Shown piece after piece: positions 10,382 to 20,389 of a stretch of DNA of 64,000 nucleotides. Made by a program: the position numbers and the translations under genes. How positions within the stretch are numbered: position 1 is the first letter of the stretch; the number at the start of each line of letters is the position of its first letter. Below the pieces are notes generated by a model that did no database searches, was not told where the DNA came from, and was given only the letters and a program-made list of their open reading frames with translations. The stretch covers positions 1,674,001-1,738,000 of the forward strand of contig CM074138.1 in NCBI GenBank assembly GCA_037178625.1, given 5' to 3'. The stretch is from Skeletonema tropicum (lineage: Eukaryota > Bacillariophyta > Thalassiosirophyceae > Thalassiosirales > Thalassiosiraceae).

Positions 10382-11122
10382 TTAACCTTCCTCTACTTCC
10401 CACTTGCCATCTTCTGTAATCAACTTTGTTCTCTCTTGTATAACAGGTGTTGCCATATCTTTCATACTTTTTGCGTGTTCCAGACCCCATTCCACTGTTG
10501 CAAACGCCAAGTCATCCCATGGTATTTCATCCCAAGAAACAAACTTGACATCACTTGACTCATGTCCAGCTTCAAATGTATCATTTTCAAGTTCCACTCT
10601 GTAAATGAGTTGAACTTGCATGCCAGCAAGGTTGTATATAGCCAATAATTCCAATTTGGATGGATCCACTGTCACACCAGCCTCCTCCCAGGTCTCTCTT
10701 GCGGCTCCCTGCCGAGAAGTTTCGCCCAATTCCAAGAAACCTTGACAATATCCCCATTTGCCCTTGCACGGTTCAATATTCCTTTGGCAGAGGAGCACTT
10801 TGTCTTGATATGTAGTGATTGCACCGACGACTACTTTGGGATTTTGATAGGCAATGTGTCCACATGATGGGTCTGTACAGACTTGTCTTTCACGTTCATC
10901 GCCTTGGGGTATTTGCAGTTGTGTTGGTGTGCCACATTTTTCACAAAATGATGGTGATGATGATGTTGATGAAAGAGTTGTTGTCATGGGAGAGATTCTG
11001 ATGGTATCACAAGCACGCCGCAAGACGGATGATCTATAGCCTTGACTGATATAATGAGAGGAGTGGAATGCCGATGCAGATAGCGTGCTTGCAAGCAGTG
11101 AAGCTGCCAACCTGTACATCAT
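10382..11122 (-). CDS. Plastid-type Nudix hydrolase with zinc ribbon (NUDX23-like)
   Basis: 246 aa from the ATG at 11122; the 10 codons upstream lack an ATG. A signal peptide and SASAF|H junction (16-20) predict plastid import. A zinc ribbon, C60-x2-C63...C82-x4-C87, precedes AYQNPKVVVGA, then the Nudix box at 128-150 (GFLELGETSRQGAARETWEE plus AGV), which matches the GX5EX7REUXEEXGU pattern. The layout closely resembles plant chloroplast NUDX23, which hydrolyses FAD and ADP-ribose; NudC-like decapping enzymes are a more distant alternative. Likely role: turnover of flavin or ADP-ribose dinucleotides in the plastid. Confidence 0.88.
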   Translation of the reverse strand: MMYRLAASLLASTLSASAFHSSHYISQGYRSSVLRRACDTIRISPMTTTLSSTSSSPSFCEKCGTPTQLQIPQGDERERQVCTDPSCGHIAYQNPKVVVGAITTYQDKVLLCQRNIEPCKGKWGYCQGFLELGETSRQGAARETWEEAGVTVDPSKLELLAIYNLAGMQVQLIYRVELENDTFEAGHESSDVKFVSWDEIPWDDLAFATVEWGLEHAKSMKDMATPVIQERTKLITEDGKWEVEEG

Positions 11123-11638
11123 GGTTACATCAAGGTGCCTGAATAAGAACAAGGATAAATCTGGCAGAGACAGAGAGTGTTGAAGAATTGAAGATGGATA
11201 CAGGAGACTTAGCCATCAGGTAAAAAGCGCTTAAACCTAGCTGGTTCTGAGAAGTTCTGTTACCAACTGCGTACTAATTCCTGAATGAAATTTGTAGCAT
11301 TCTACGTATTTTAAGCCTTACACTTAAAATAGTCCGATCTGAGCTCCTGTGGCGCTTTTTCTTGATGGCTACAGAGTTGAGCAGATAGAAAGGATTCATC
11401 CCCCTGAATAGACAAAGCTCTTGCTACAATACTCAATATCCCAAATGATCAGCATCTAGTGTTGTCTTTTTCAATAACAATTTTGATTACCATCTTAATG
11501 TATGCGGTATGTGTGTGTTACTACTTAATAGCACAATCTTCAAAACAATAACTCTTTCACACTACAAAAACCTCCCAGTATAAGTACTCTACACAATTCA
11601 TAAGAAGTCGTCCAAAACAGACAAATAATCGCACCATC
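11123..11638. other. Intergenic region upstream of the Nudix gene
   Basis: About 500 bases between the 5' end of the Nudix gene and the 3' end of adenylate kinase, both on the minus strand. It is A/T-rich and should hold the Nudix promoter. No motif is distinctive enough to name. Confidence 0.5.
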
Positions 11639-12606
11639 TCAAACGGTATTAGCTTCGATATCATCTGCAAGTTGTTCCCCAAGCCATCCTTGCACTTCCG
11701 GATAAATCACATCACTCTCAGTCCCCTTGAAAGTTTGAATCACCCCCTTCTTCTCATAATACTGCACCAACGGTCTCGTTGCCTCCTCATACTTATTCAA
11801 TCTCTTCAACACACTCTCCGGCTTATCATCATCACGTTGCACAAGCGGCTCACCAGTCTCGTCGTCCACACCTGTAACCTTCGGTGGCTTATACGAATAA
11901 TTGTACACACGGCCCGAAGCTGGGTGGATCCACCTATCCGAGATACGTTCAATAATTGTTTCATTTGGGATGCATAGATTGATTACCATATCTACATCCA
12001 ATTGTTCATCTAGTGCCACGGCTTGTTCCATTGTGCGAGGGAACCCATCGAGGAGGAGTGATTGACCATTTGCGATTGCCTCGACTGCATCTTTCATGAC
12101 CATTTGGATCATGACATTGTCTGGGACGAGAGAGCCCTCTGTGTTTGTGTGTTTCGTGGTTGGTTTATATATGGAAAGAATTGGTCATGAGACGACGAAC
12201 ATATGTAATGCGCTGCACAGTGCACACCATATACGACTACTATATGCACTTTGAACTTACCATCCATATATTTCTTCGCCTCCAAGCCCAACTTGGTCTC
12301 ATTCCTCACATGCTGTCTCAATTGATCACCTGTACTAACATGTCGGAATTGTGGAAAATCACTCAGAATCTTGCCACTAATTGTTCCTTTGCCGCCGCCT
12401 GGTTTGCCCAAGATGAGGAGTGAGTGGGCACATGATGACGATGATGATGTTGATGATGAGGTAGACGTTGTTTCGTCTTGACTGAGGTCCTCCATTTCTG
12501 CATGATAGATTGACGCAAATGATCGTACAATTGTAGTTGGTGAGAGAGAGGAAGATTTACCGACGATAGTTCGTCGGATGTACGGTGAGACGAATGCTTG
12601 CATCAT
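11639..12606 (-). CDS. Adenylate kinase (nucleoside monophosphate kinase), organellar type
   Basis: Exons 12606-12261 and 12138-11639 (122-base intron, GTAAGT...CACAG) give 281 aa. The N-terminal ~60 residues are basic and Ser-rich, like a mitochondrial presequence. The P-loop is GKPGGGKGT (67-75); then STGDQLRQHV (NMP binding), the exon-junction MDEGSLVPDNVM, LLLDGFPRTMEQA and the RWIHPASGRVYNYSYKPPKV LID start. The LID is the long form without a zinc Cys4. This is the AK2/AK3 long-type fold, converting ATP (or GTP) plus AMP to diphosphates. Substrate preference cannot be told by eye. Confidence 0.93.
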
Positions 12607-13103
12607 TGTGCGGTAGATTTACTTGATGTATGTATAATTGGAAATGACGTAGAATCTAACAAGTATATAGCGTGTCAGACAACCCTCTACCGATGCTATC
12701 GATGCTTCATAAGTAACGCAATAGAGAAATGAACCAACCTGCGACCAAGGCAAAGGAATCTATGTATGAATGATGTGGGCTTCTGTCTACCAAAGAATAG
12801 ACATCACCATGAAAAGCTGCCGCTGAAGATGTCATCGATGCGACGTTCAAGTTGATTGCGCAATTTCGTCGGCCGGCGCGGTGTCAAAACCACGTTGACA
12901 AAAGCCTAATAAATGTCCCATTTACTGTGCTGTCATTATTTCTTCTGACCAGCCCCAAAAATAAAAACCATGACCATGGTAAAACAACACTGAATATTGT
13001 ACATGTAGCCTCACGACAACAGCGACTCGTGCCTAATAATAAACCATAACAGGAGGATTAGCAACAACAGCAATCATTCCTCCAAAACTCCAGTTCATCT
13101 CAA
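12607..13103. other. Divergent promoter region between adenylate kinase and SNARE
   Basis: About 500 bases between two divergent starts (12606 minus, 13104 plus). Includes a GC-rich segment (GTCGGCCGGCGCGG) near 12868 and an A/C-rich leader before the SNARE ATG. No repeat or RNA gene was recognised. Confidence 0.5.
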
Positions 13104-13496
13104 ATGCGCCAACGTCCACCCCGTTCCAACGATCAAGACATGTACAACAATCTCGAATCCGGCCGAGGAGGCCGACGAAACAATAACAACAACGGCATGT
13201 CCTCCCACGAAGCCAACACCTCCATCATGGAATCCCAAAATAACGATCGCATATCCGAACTCTCCGATCAAGTCGCACGACTAAAAGGCCTCACATTAGA
13301 CATTGGCAATGAAGTTCAAGAACAGAATAATTTATTGGATGGGATGGGTGATTCGTTTGGGAATGTGGGGGATATGTTGACGGGCAGTTTGGCACGGATG
13401 GGGATTATGTTGGAGAGAGGGGGGGCGAAGCATATGTGTTATTTGGTGGGGTTTGTTGTGTTTGTTATGGTGTTTTTGTATTGGTTGGTGAGATGA
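13104..13496 (+). CDS. Bet1-like Qc-SNARE
   Basis: 130 aa with the standard small-SNARE plan: Asn/Gly-rich N-terminus, a SNARE heptad helix from about 46 to 105 (ISELSDQVARLKGLTLDIGN then EVQEQNNLLDGMGDSF, with Gln in the expected central zero-layer area) and a C-terminal membrane anchor (about 111-129, YLVGFVVFVMVFLYWLV). Bet1/Sft1-type Qc-SNAREs mediate ER-Golgi and intra-Golgi vesicle fusion. No intron. It is divergent from the adenylate kinase gene. Bet1 versus Sft1 is not resolved. Confidence 0.85.
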   Translation: MRQRPPRSNDQDMYNNLESGRGGRRNNNNNGMSSHEANTSIMESQNNDRISELSDQVARLKGLTLDIGNEVQEQNNLLDGMGDSFGNVGDMLTGSLARMGIMLERGGAKHMCYLVGFVVFVMVFLYWLVR

Positions 13497-13807
13497 GAGT
13501 TACTTAGTTGAGGGGGTTGAGGGGTGGATTGTTGTGGATCGAAAAATTACTTACGATACTCTTGTTGGGAAAAAAATAATCACCATGAGACAATGATTGG
13601 AGTGTTCATACGCCGAGTTCAGTGATGATCCAAAATCAACATCCAACCATGTGCGAGGGAAGAAAGCAATGATGTGAGATGGTCAGAGAAGGCGACAAAA
13701 ATCGAGCCTGCGGAAAAACTCCTGGCGCCTCGAATGCGTATTCACTGTGGCTAGAGATAGATGAAGTAAACGAGAATCACTATGTAAAACGACAATTGTA
13801 CAACACA
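13497..13807. other. Short intergenic gap
   Basis: About 310 bases between the 3' ends of the SNARE gene (plus) and the next gene (minus). Nothing recognised. Confidence 0.5.
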
Positions 13808-15829
13808 CTAAGGGTAGTTGGGACTCCACAAATTTGCACCCGACACCTCCAAAAGGTCATTCTCCTTCAACTGATAGTTGTTCGACACCACCTTGACCTT
13901 CTCGTTTTTACTCTCACTCTCACCACCACTACTCTTCACTCTCTTATTCTTATTATCACCACCACCATCATCATAATTACTTCCAGAAAACACCCTCTTT
14001 CCACCTCTCCACTTGTGACATTTGCCACACCTCGTCTGCTTCGCTGGTAATACAACATTGCAACACGTCCAATCGACTGTTGATGTGCGCTTGCCACCCT
14101 TCCAATGACGACATTTTCCACATCGAACTTTGTTGCCTGCCACGACGTGCTGACAGTTGTGGCCTAATAGAGAAGGCCTTAGGATCACTTGGAGGATCGT
14201 CTCCACCATCGCGAAGGAATGTGTACATCTCATCAACATGATTCGTGACATATGTCAAGATGACGCTTGTCTCACCTTCCGCAACTACCGCATCTCCCAC
14301 AAGAGCCTTTTCGTTTTTGGCCAATTCTCTCCAACAAGCATGTAGAAGGGACTCGATTCTTTCGTCCTTCCTTGCCTGCCATTTCTGATCATACTCTAGG
14401 TTGAGCATTTCTGGGTTATTCGTGATGAATGGAAGCTTGGGGTGGCGTAGCGTGAAATCCTTGAAAGACTCGCCGTTGTACCCAATGATGCCGAGGAATG
14501 GTTGGATGACCTCATCCGAAAGATCGACGAACTCCTTGGTCGTTCTCCTTGCACTTTCATCGGCGTCGAGGAATGGCGATGGGGTCCGAGTAAATTGGAT
14601 GTGACGAGTTGACCTGGATGCAATCTTGATTCGTGACGATGGAGACACTAGCCTCGATAGGACAAGCTGATCCATGTTCGATGAACTCCCTGCAGTAGAT
14701 GCAACAAGACAGTAGCCTCCAAGCTTGGAGATACCATCCAAGTAGAGCTGAGTAATTGCGACAAGTGCGTCTGCTTCCATTTGTGTACCAGGTGCGCAAT
14801 GTTGGAATGCATCACCTATCGTCAGGCAAAATTCGCGAATGTTGGCAAGTTGCAAGTCGCCGACGTCATCTCCACACGTGAAGCTAGTAATCGTTCGGAA
14901 GAATTCACTTATGGCCTTCATAGCGATGACAGAACAACATTTGCTCATGTCAGATCCTTTGTAGCTCCCGCATCCTGCATGCATGTTATGATGACCTCTT
15001 GAAGGCTGAGTTGCGCAATGATTGTACCACAGAGCAATTATGTCCTTTGGCAATATTTGTTTGAGAACCTCAACACATTGTTTCGTAAGCATTGGGACAA
15101 ATTTCGCGAGGGGATGTGTAACAATCGCCTTGATCACTTCTTTTCGAATGCATTCTCTTGCGAAGTTGGCGCGTTCATCAAAACTTGATTCGTCGACAGG
15201 ATTCTTTCGAATCGGTTGAGCAGGTCCGTTCAGAAGAGATCCCTTTTGCGCCTCGGGTAGGTCATTCCTAGCAATCAACGACAAGTTGTCAATTTCATAT
15301 TGTTTCTCCCAGTCTTGAATAACTTTCTTATTCTCTTCCAACTGCTGCTGTTCTTCTGAAGTAGTATGAGATAGCAACATATGTTAGAGGGCTGAAGACA
15401 CTCACGCGTACGGAAACAAATATGATTATGATAATGACATGCAAAATGACATTCAAACTCACCAGTTCCAGATGTTGGCGAAGTGGAAGCGGGCGAAGTC
15501 GGGGTAGGTGATATGAGAGTGGATTGATTTTCGCTTGGAAGTACGGCGTTGTCCATTGGCGTTGGCAAAGTCAAATCAGAGAAGTCTCCTATTGCGTCAA
15601 CTGCACGAACAAAATCATCATCTTCCCATAGTATTTTCTGCAAATATGCATCAAATTCTGGATTGAAGTATTCTACTTCTTCACAGAGATACTGCTGGTG
15701 GCGGGTTGATGCTGCGGTGGAAGATTGCAGCGTCTGAAATGTCCGTGAAGGATTGTCATTGGTAGGCTGCTGCATTGCGGGAGGCTGCGCAGAGCTATGA
15801 TTCCCATTTGTCATTGCCGATGGATCCAT
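13808..15829 (-). CDS. Lineage-specific protein with C-terminal paired Cys motifs; frame break near 14,175
   Basis: The start is taken at the ATG at 15829 (MDPSAMTNG); the codons upstream lack an ATG. Exon 1 is 15829-15463; a 107-base intron (GTGAGT...CTTCAG) joins to 15355. A 450-residue body of no recognised family follows (conserved-looking CGSYKGSDMSKCC, FLRDGGDDPP). Near 14,175 the reading frame moves by one: the next frame carries two copies of a motif (VRCGKCRHWKGGKR and TRCGKCHKWRGGKR, each preceded by a short C-containing strand) and a lysine-rich tail to 13808. The join could be an indel (assembly or mutation) or a very short 25-base intron (GTGATC...ATTAG), which would put the frames together. 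The CxxCxxWxGGKR module looks like a small zinc-binding repeat. Function unknown. Confidence 0.6.
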
Positions 15830-16246
15830 CGGAGTTGAGGAAGTACGAGCAATAGTCAATTAGAACTTTGTTGGAGTGAGGGCAAGCAAATGAACGAGGA
15901 GGTGAGGCTGTGAATTAGCACTGGAGCAGGCGGCATGCACGATGCCGATGCCGACGCCGACGTCCTGCTTTCTACAAAATCTCCTACATCTACTTACGTC
16001 AACGCGCCGATTCAATTTAGCGCCCTTTCCTCCGTGATGATCGTAGCCGTTATGATACCGCTGTGTCAGATGAAACAGCAAACAAATCGGTGGTACCATA
16101 ACATTCGTACGATAAATCAAATTTTAAAAATCCAGAGGTTTTGCATGTCCATCAAAACCTTGGCCATAGTGCTCATACGTCGACGGACACGTCAATTACA
16201 AGATTGAGTCAGCGGCTTTTCACGTCAACTGCAAACCATTTAAGAC
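15830..16246. other. Divergent promoter region
   Basis: Between the Cys-motif protein (minus) and DNAAF5 (plus). Contains a short GATGCC/GACGCC run near 15938-15962. No gene. Confidence 0.5.
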
Positions 16247-18487
16247 ATGACTGAGATAGACGCGATTTGGAACTCCCTAAGGAGCGAGGATGATGGCAAC
16301 TCTATCCTGAAAAATATCTCCACAAAGAAGCGAAGCGGTCTCGTCAGCAACAAAAAGAAGAAGCAACTCATCGTTATCAAACAGCAAAAGCAAGTACTCT
16401 TTGATATTGATTCATTCACACCCTCCTCTCAAGTAGCTGAAGTTGTACCGACAACAGGAGACGAGTCTGAAGCACTGCCTGCCAATCTGTCTGAGTTGGC
16501 AGTAACATTTTCCACGTTAGATCACGATTCAGATGATGAAGATGCAGAAGGCGAAGAGGCTCCTCTCGCCGCATTGGAGAAACAGCCACTAAGAAACGAG
16601 CGTTTGGCAAGTGCTTTGAAGAGCAATGACATTGCTTCACAGATTGAATCGCTTTCGAAGCTTAGCAATGCTATCAAGCCACTGTTATGTGCCTCCAATG
16701 ACAACAAACAGCAACTCCAGGCAATAATGGACACTTGTGGCAAAGCTCTCTTTCAATTGCTCGGTCACAAATCAGAGAAATGCCGAAGCCTATCGCTAGA
16801 GTGCATACAGTCACTTCTCCGTGCCAACATTGATCTCGCAAGGCATGTGCCCTACCTAATAGCTTCGATCGTCGCTCGATATGCACCCTGTGCATACGAT
16901 AAGGACATGGAAGTATTCGTCCAAAATCAACAGGTGCATGATTATTTCAAAAGAGGAGGAGCTTCCAATCGTCAAGATAGAGATGGTCTGATTGGTCCAG
17001 TCACGTTCACAATGGTTGAGCCCAACGAAGAGTTGAGGTTAGCTTTGTGTGACACGATAAAGTGTCTAGTGGATAGTATCACAAATATGAATGCTACATC
17101 AATTCTCGAACCGTATTACTCTGAGTTAATCATGTCATTGCAGACAAGTCTCAAGGATCCATTTCCTGATGTCAAGATTGCCGCCTCTCATCTTTTAGCT
17201 CAGCTGCTTCGCATTCCCCACTTAGAATTGGGTGCAAAATATTTCGCAACTGGCTTGGCAAGAGCTGTGTTACCAAACTGCCGGAATCGTAACACTGCAG
17301 TCATTGTAGCTGCAATGGACTTACTTGAGGCAAGCATTGTTGTTCCCGATAGGGCGAAACGTAAAGGTGCTGGATCAGCAGCAATTGCGGATCTTGTGGG
17401 GTTCAAGGCTGACAATGCACTGTCAATTGCTAGCTTTTATGACTCACAATACGCTGTCTCAGTAAATATTCTTGCAGAACTATCCTCGCATCGCAACCCA
17501 CGTGTTCGCTTGCGCTGTTGTGAAATGCTGCAATCCCTCTTGATTAATCTTCCAGACAGATACGATCATGAACAGCGTCTTCTTCCGTATGTCCTGTTAT
17601 TCATCAATGATATGGTATCCGAAGTTCAGAATGCAGCATTGAACTGTGTTGACAAGTGTGGGGAGCAGTATGAACGCGACCATCCTGATGAATTCATTGA
17701 CCGGCGTCAGCTGGGTGTAGACGGGGACGATACAATCGACTACAATACAGACCTACCAAAGCCATTTGCATGTCGACCTTGTCTTGGCGCTAGACTATTT
17801 GTACGCAACAACACAAGTCGATTCTTTCTTACCGTGTTAGAAGAGCTTACCAACTGGAGGGCCGAAACGCGTCTAAGGTCTGCAGAGCTCTTGCTGATAC
17901 TCACAACATATTGCGAACAGCATCTCACCAAAGACTTGCACCGCACACTGAACAAATTTGCCAAGGCAATCGATATCGAAATGGCGTCGCATCAGGAACA
18001 CGAACACTTGAGGGTTATTGACCAGATTGAGCAAGTGCTTTGTCTAATGGCCAAGTTTGTTGATCCAGCTACATATCTCAAGCTGGTGCGCCCAAGAATG
18101 ATGGAAGACTCTTTTCCTATGCAAGGCAGCTTCGTAGTGATACTGTCATCCCTCATCAAGGGAGCATCGTTTCATAGACTGTGTTCACATTGGGCTGAAT
18201 TGTTGTCTCTTGTTACTTCTCCAAAGTGCATTGGAGCTTTTGCTGGCAGCAAGGTGAGACTTGAAGGACTAAAAGCCTTGCGGAGTCTCTGTGATCGTGC
18301 AAGCGGCAAGAATTCGGAAATATTTGTCGCATATTTCAAGAACTCAAGCATTGATTTGAGCCAGGCCATTTCGGACTGTGTACATGCTTTGGGAGAAATG
18401 ATGGTAGATTCTAAGGATGAGACTGTTGCCGCTTTGAATGAGGAGTGTCTTGATCGATTATACGCTTTGAAGAATGCAATGGATTAA
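16247..18487 (+). CDS. DNAAF5: DNAAF5/HEATR2-like axonemal dynein assembly factor
   Basis: 746 aa, no intron. After an acidic N-terminal ~110 residues the protein is an alpha-solenoid of HEAT repeats throughout (for example SLKDPFPDVKIAASHLLAQL, ELSSHRNPRVRLRCCEML, LPYVLLFINDMVSEVQNAAL). The segment KPFACRPCLGARLFVRNNTS followed by FFLTVLEELTNWRAETRLRSAELL matches the characteristic mid-region of HEATR2/DNAAF5 (PxxGARxLVRR...W...R..A..LL). DNAAF5 is a cytoplasmic co-chaperone needed to preassemble axonemal dynein arms. Its presence implies the organism makes flagella at some stage. It is tail-to-tail with the ABC1 kinase (53 bases). Another HEAT protein cannot be fully excluded without a search. 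Confidence 0.8.
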   Translation: MTEIDAIWNSLRSEDDGNSILKNISTKKRSGLVSNKKKKQLIVIKQQKQVLFDIDSFTPSSQVAEVVPTTGDESEALPANLSELAVTFSTLDHDSDDEDAEGEEAPLAALEKQPLRNERLASALKSNDIASQIESLSKLSNAIKPLLCASNDNKQQLQAIMDTCGKALFQLLGHKSEKCRSLSLECIQSLLRANIDLARHVPYLIASIVARYAPCAYDKDMEVFVQNQQVHDYFKRGGASNRQDRDGLIGPVTFTMVEPNEELRLALCDTIKCLVDSITNMNATSILEPYYSELIMSLQTSLKDPFPDVKIAASHLLAQLLRIPHLELGAKYFATGLARAVLPNCRNRNTAVIVAAMDLLEASIVVPDRAKRKGAGSAAIADLVGFKADNALSIASFYDSQYAVSVNILAELSSHRNPRVRLRCCEMLQSLLINLPDRYDHEQRLLPYVLLFINDMVSEVQNAALNCVDKCGEQYERDHPDEFIDRRQLGVDGDDTIDYNTDLPKPFACRPCLGARLFVRNNTSRFFLTVLEELTNWRAETRLRSAELLLILTTYCEQHLTKDLHRTLNKFAKAIDIEMASHQEHEHLRVIDQIEQVLCLMAKFVDPATYLKLVRPRMMEDSFPMQGSFVVILSSLIKGASFHRLCSHWAELLSLVTSPKCIGAFAGSKVRLEGLKALRSLCDRASGKNSEIFVAYFKNSSIDLSQAISDCVHALGEMMVDSKDETVAALNEECLDRLYALKNAMD

Positions 18488-18540
18488 TATGTTCATTCTA
18501 ACTTTATCTTGTACACAATCAAAATTCCTTTCCTGAAGTT

Positions 18541-20112
18541 TTACACGATGACTTCTACCTTCTTATCCGCAGCCTGAAGCGCTACCATGCGTTCATCGGT
18601 GCTGGTATTCAGGTCAGGCGCCAGGATCTTAAGATATCTGTCAAAATACAAACTTTGCTTCACAAGTAAGCCGAACTCCCGTGGAAGCTTCAATCCATTG
18701 TCTTCAGTCACGTCCACAATCTTTAACAACATGTCGGTCACTTCATTTTCGTCAAATGATATAGATGCCTGAACAGTTCCATCACTACCCACCCCGACTG
18801 TTGCAATATCGGGAGAAACCTTGGCCATGTCGCTCATGACCTGTTCAATATCCCTACCGAACTTTTGCACATCCACATCTTCGTCGGTTGCACCCATGTT
18901 CAAGAGTGCTTCGGCCATTCCCTCGTAATCACCCACCGCCATGGCAGTACTCAACTCACTCACGGCGTTAAATGTCTTTTCACCAACACGACCAACCATT
19001 CCAAAGTCGATGAAACCAACTCGACCATCGTCCAACACTAACAGGTTGCCGGAATGTACATCTGCGTGGAACCACGGCATGGTCATGACAGACGTGGTCC
19101 ACGTATTTAATGCCGTGATGATAAGAGATTCTGGATCATTTGTGATTGTACGAATGGATTCAGCATCCACCATAGACACACCTCTCAGTCTTTCCATTGT
19201 CAATACCTTTTTGGTGGTTTGTTCTCTATACACACGTGGTGCGGTGACTGAATCACGCAAGCCCTGATCCCTCAAAAAGTCACGAAATTCCTCGATATTC
19301 TCTGCCTCCTTTTCGAAATCTAATTCTTCCAACATGCTACTCTTGACATCTCCCGCCACGGCTGATAACGATGTTCGTTCAAAGTCAGGTTGTAAGAATT
19401 CCAACACTCGTGAAGCTATGTAAATGAAGTTGAGATCCGCCTTGAGTAAATTGTCAATTTGGGGCTTTTGCACTTTGATAACCACCTCCTCCCCAGTCTT
19501 TAGTTTGGCAGCATGCACTTGCGCAATGGATGCGGATGCTAAAGGTGTCTTGTCAATAAATGAAAAGTTGTTTGTAATTGGACCAGTCTCCTTCTCAATG
19601 ATCTTTTTCACAATGTTCCACTCTAATGGTTCAGTACTATCCAAGCACTTTTGAAACTCCAACACATACTCTTTCGGGAATAACGATGGACTACTCGCCA
19701 CAAATTGCCCAAGTTTAATATACGTCGCTCCCAATCGTTCAAATAGTTTTCGCAACGCAACCGGAGCACTAAATTCTTCCGCCTTCCTTCCCGGTCGTTG
19801 AATCGGTGAGAAATCTTGCAATGTCCGCGATATGGCAATGTAGGCTTGCAATGTTCGGGAGGGTGCTGCTCGTGGTCCTGCGTCAAAGGCTGCTTGGACG
19901 ACATCGCGGATGAGGGAGACGGCTTCTTCCGAGGTTCGTTCGCTGACGCTCTTTTTGGCACGAGATGATGTGGTGTTGTTGGATGTGGAAGATCTTGTGG
20001 AGGACAGAGCGAAGGAAGTGGTTTGTGTAGGTGGTTGTGTAGGAGATACGAATGCCGCAGATGATGTTGTGGCCACAGCAGCAATTAGGGCGACGAGCCT
20101 ATACTTCACCAT
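18541..20112 (-). CDS. ABC1/ADCK-family atypical kinase, plastid-targeted
   Basis: About 523 aa from the ATG of MVKYRLVALI. Signal peptide then SSAAF|VSP (17-24), a clear ASAFAP-type plastid signal. Kinase features of the UbiB/ABC1K family: KLGQFVASSPSLFP (KxGQ motif), ASASIAQVHAA (Ala-rich loop replacing the Gly-loop), EVVIKVQKP (catalytic Lys), WFHADVHSGNLLV (catalytic loop) and FIDFGMVGR (DFG). ABC1Ks regulate prenylquinone metabolism and plastoglobule or thylakoid lipid homeostasis in plastids, probably as ATPases or kinases. Divergent from the membrane protein at 20390. The family call is firm; the subfamily is not assigned. Confidence 0.93.
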   Translation of the reverse strand: MVKYRLVALIAAVATTSSAAFVSPTQPPTQTTSFALSSTRSSTSNNTTSSRAKKSVSERTSEEAVSLIRDVVQAAFDAGPRAAPSRTLQAYIAISRTLQDFSPIQRPGRKAEEFSAPVALRKLFERLGATYIKLGQFVASSPSLFPKEYVLEFQKCLDSTEPLEWNIVKKIIEKETGPITNNFSFIDKTPLASASIAQVHAAKLKTGEEVVIKVQKPQIDNLLKADLNFIYIASRVLEFLQPDFERTSLSAVAGDVKSSMLEELDFEKEAENIEEFRDFLRDQGLRDSVTAPRVYREQTTKKVLTMERLRGVSMVDAESIRTITNDPESLIITALNTWTTSVMTMPWFHADVHSGNLLVLDDGRVGFIDFGMVGRVGEKTFNAVSELSTAMAVGDYEGMAEALLNMGATDEDVDVQKFGRDIEQVMSDMAKVSPDIATVGVGSDGTVQASISFDENEVTDMLLKIVDVTEDNGLKLPREFGLLVKQSLYFDRYLKILAPDLNTSTDERMVALQAADKKVEVIV

Positions 20113-20248
20113 CGTCAAATTCTATTATATTTAGTAGTAATAAGAGTATTATTTTGACTTCGTTGGACTCAGCATGCCCGCCATGGTCAACAACAACTTG
20201 AATGTTCGTCAAAAAGGTCGAAGTTGTGACTCAGTTGATGAAATAACC

Positions 20249-20271
20249 GCGCCAAAAAAGTGCTTTGGCGC
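20249..20271. promoter_or_regulatory. Inverted pair of E2F-like sites
   Basis: GCGCCAAAA (20249-20257) and TTTGGCGC (20264-20271) face each other in the divergent promoter between the ABC1 kinase and the plastid membrane protein. They match the E2F/DP core. Inference from consensus only; the stretch would be coding if translation of the downstream gene began at the upstream in-frame ATG (20174). Confidence 0.35.
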
Positions 20272-20389
20272 AATTTTTTTGCGCTGCACTGAGTTGACGA
20301 TGGAAAGCACGGATGAGGTAAAGCTACCATACACCCGACCCACTACGCTCGCTCGATGCAATCCTGAACGTACCAATAGATATCCTCCA

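Noticed and set aside
20174..20389. Upstream start for the plastid membrane protein
   Set aside because: It would add 72 polar residues before the signal peptide and include the E2F-like sites; the 20390 ATG gives a proper targeting signal.
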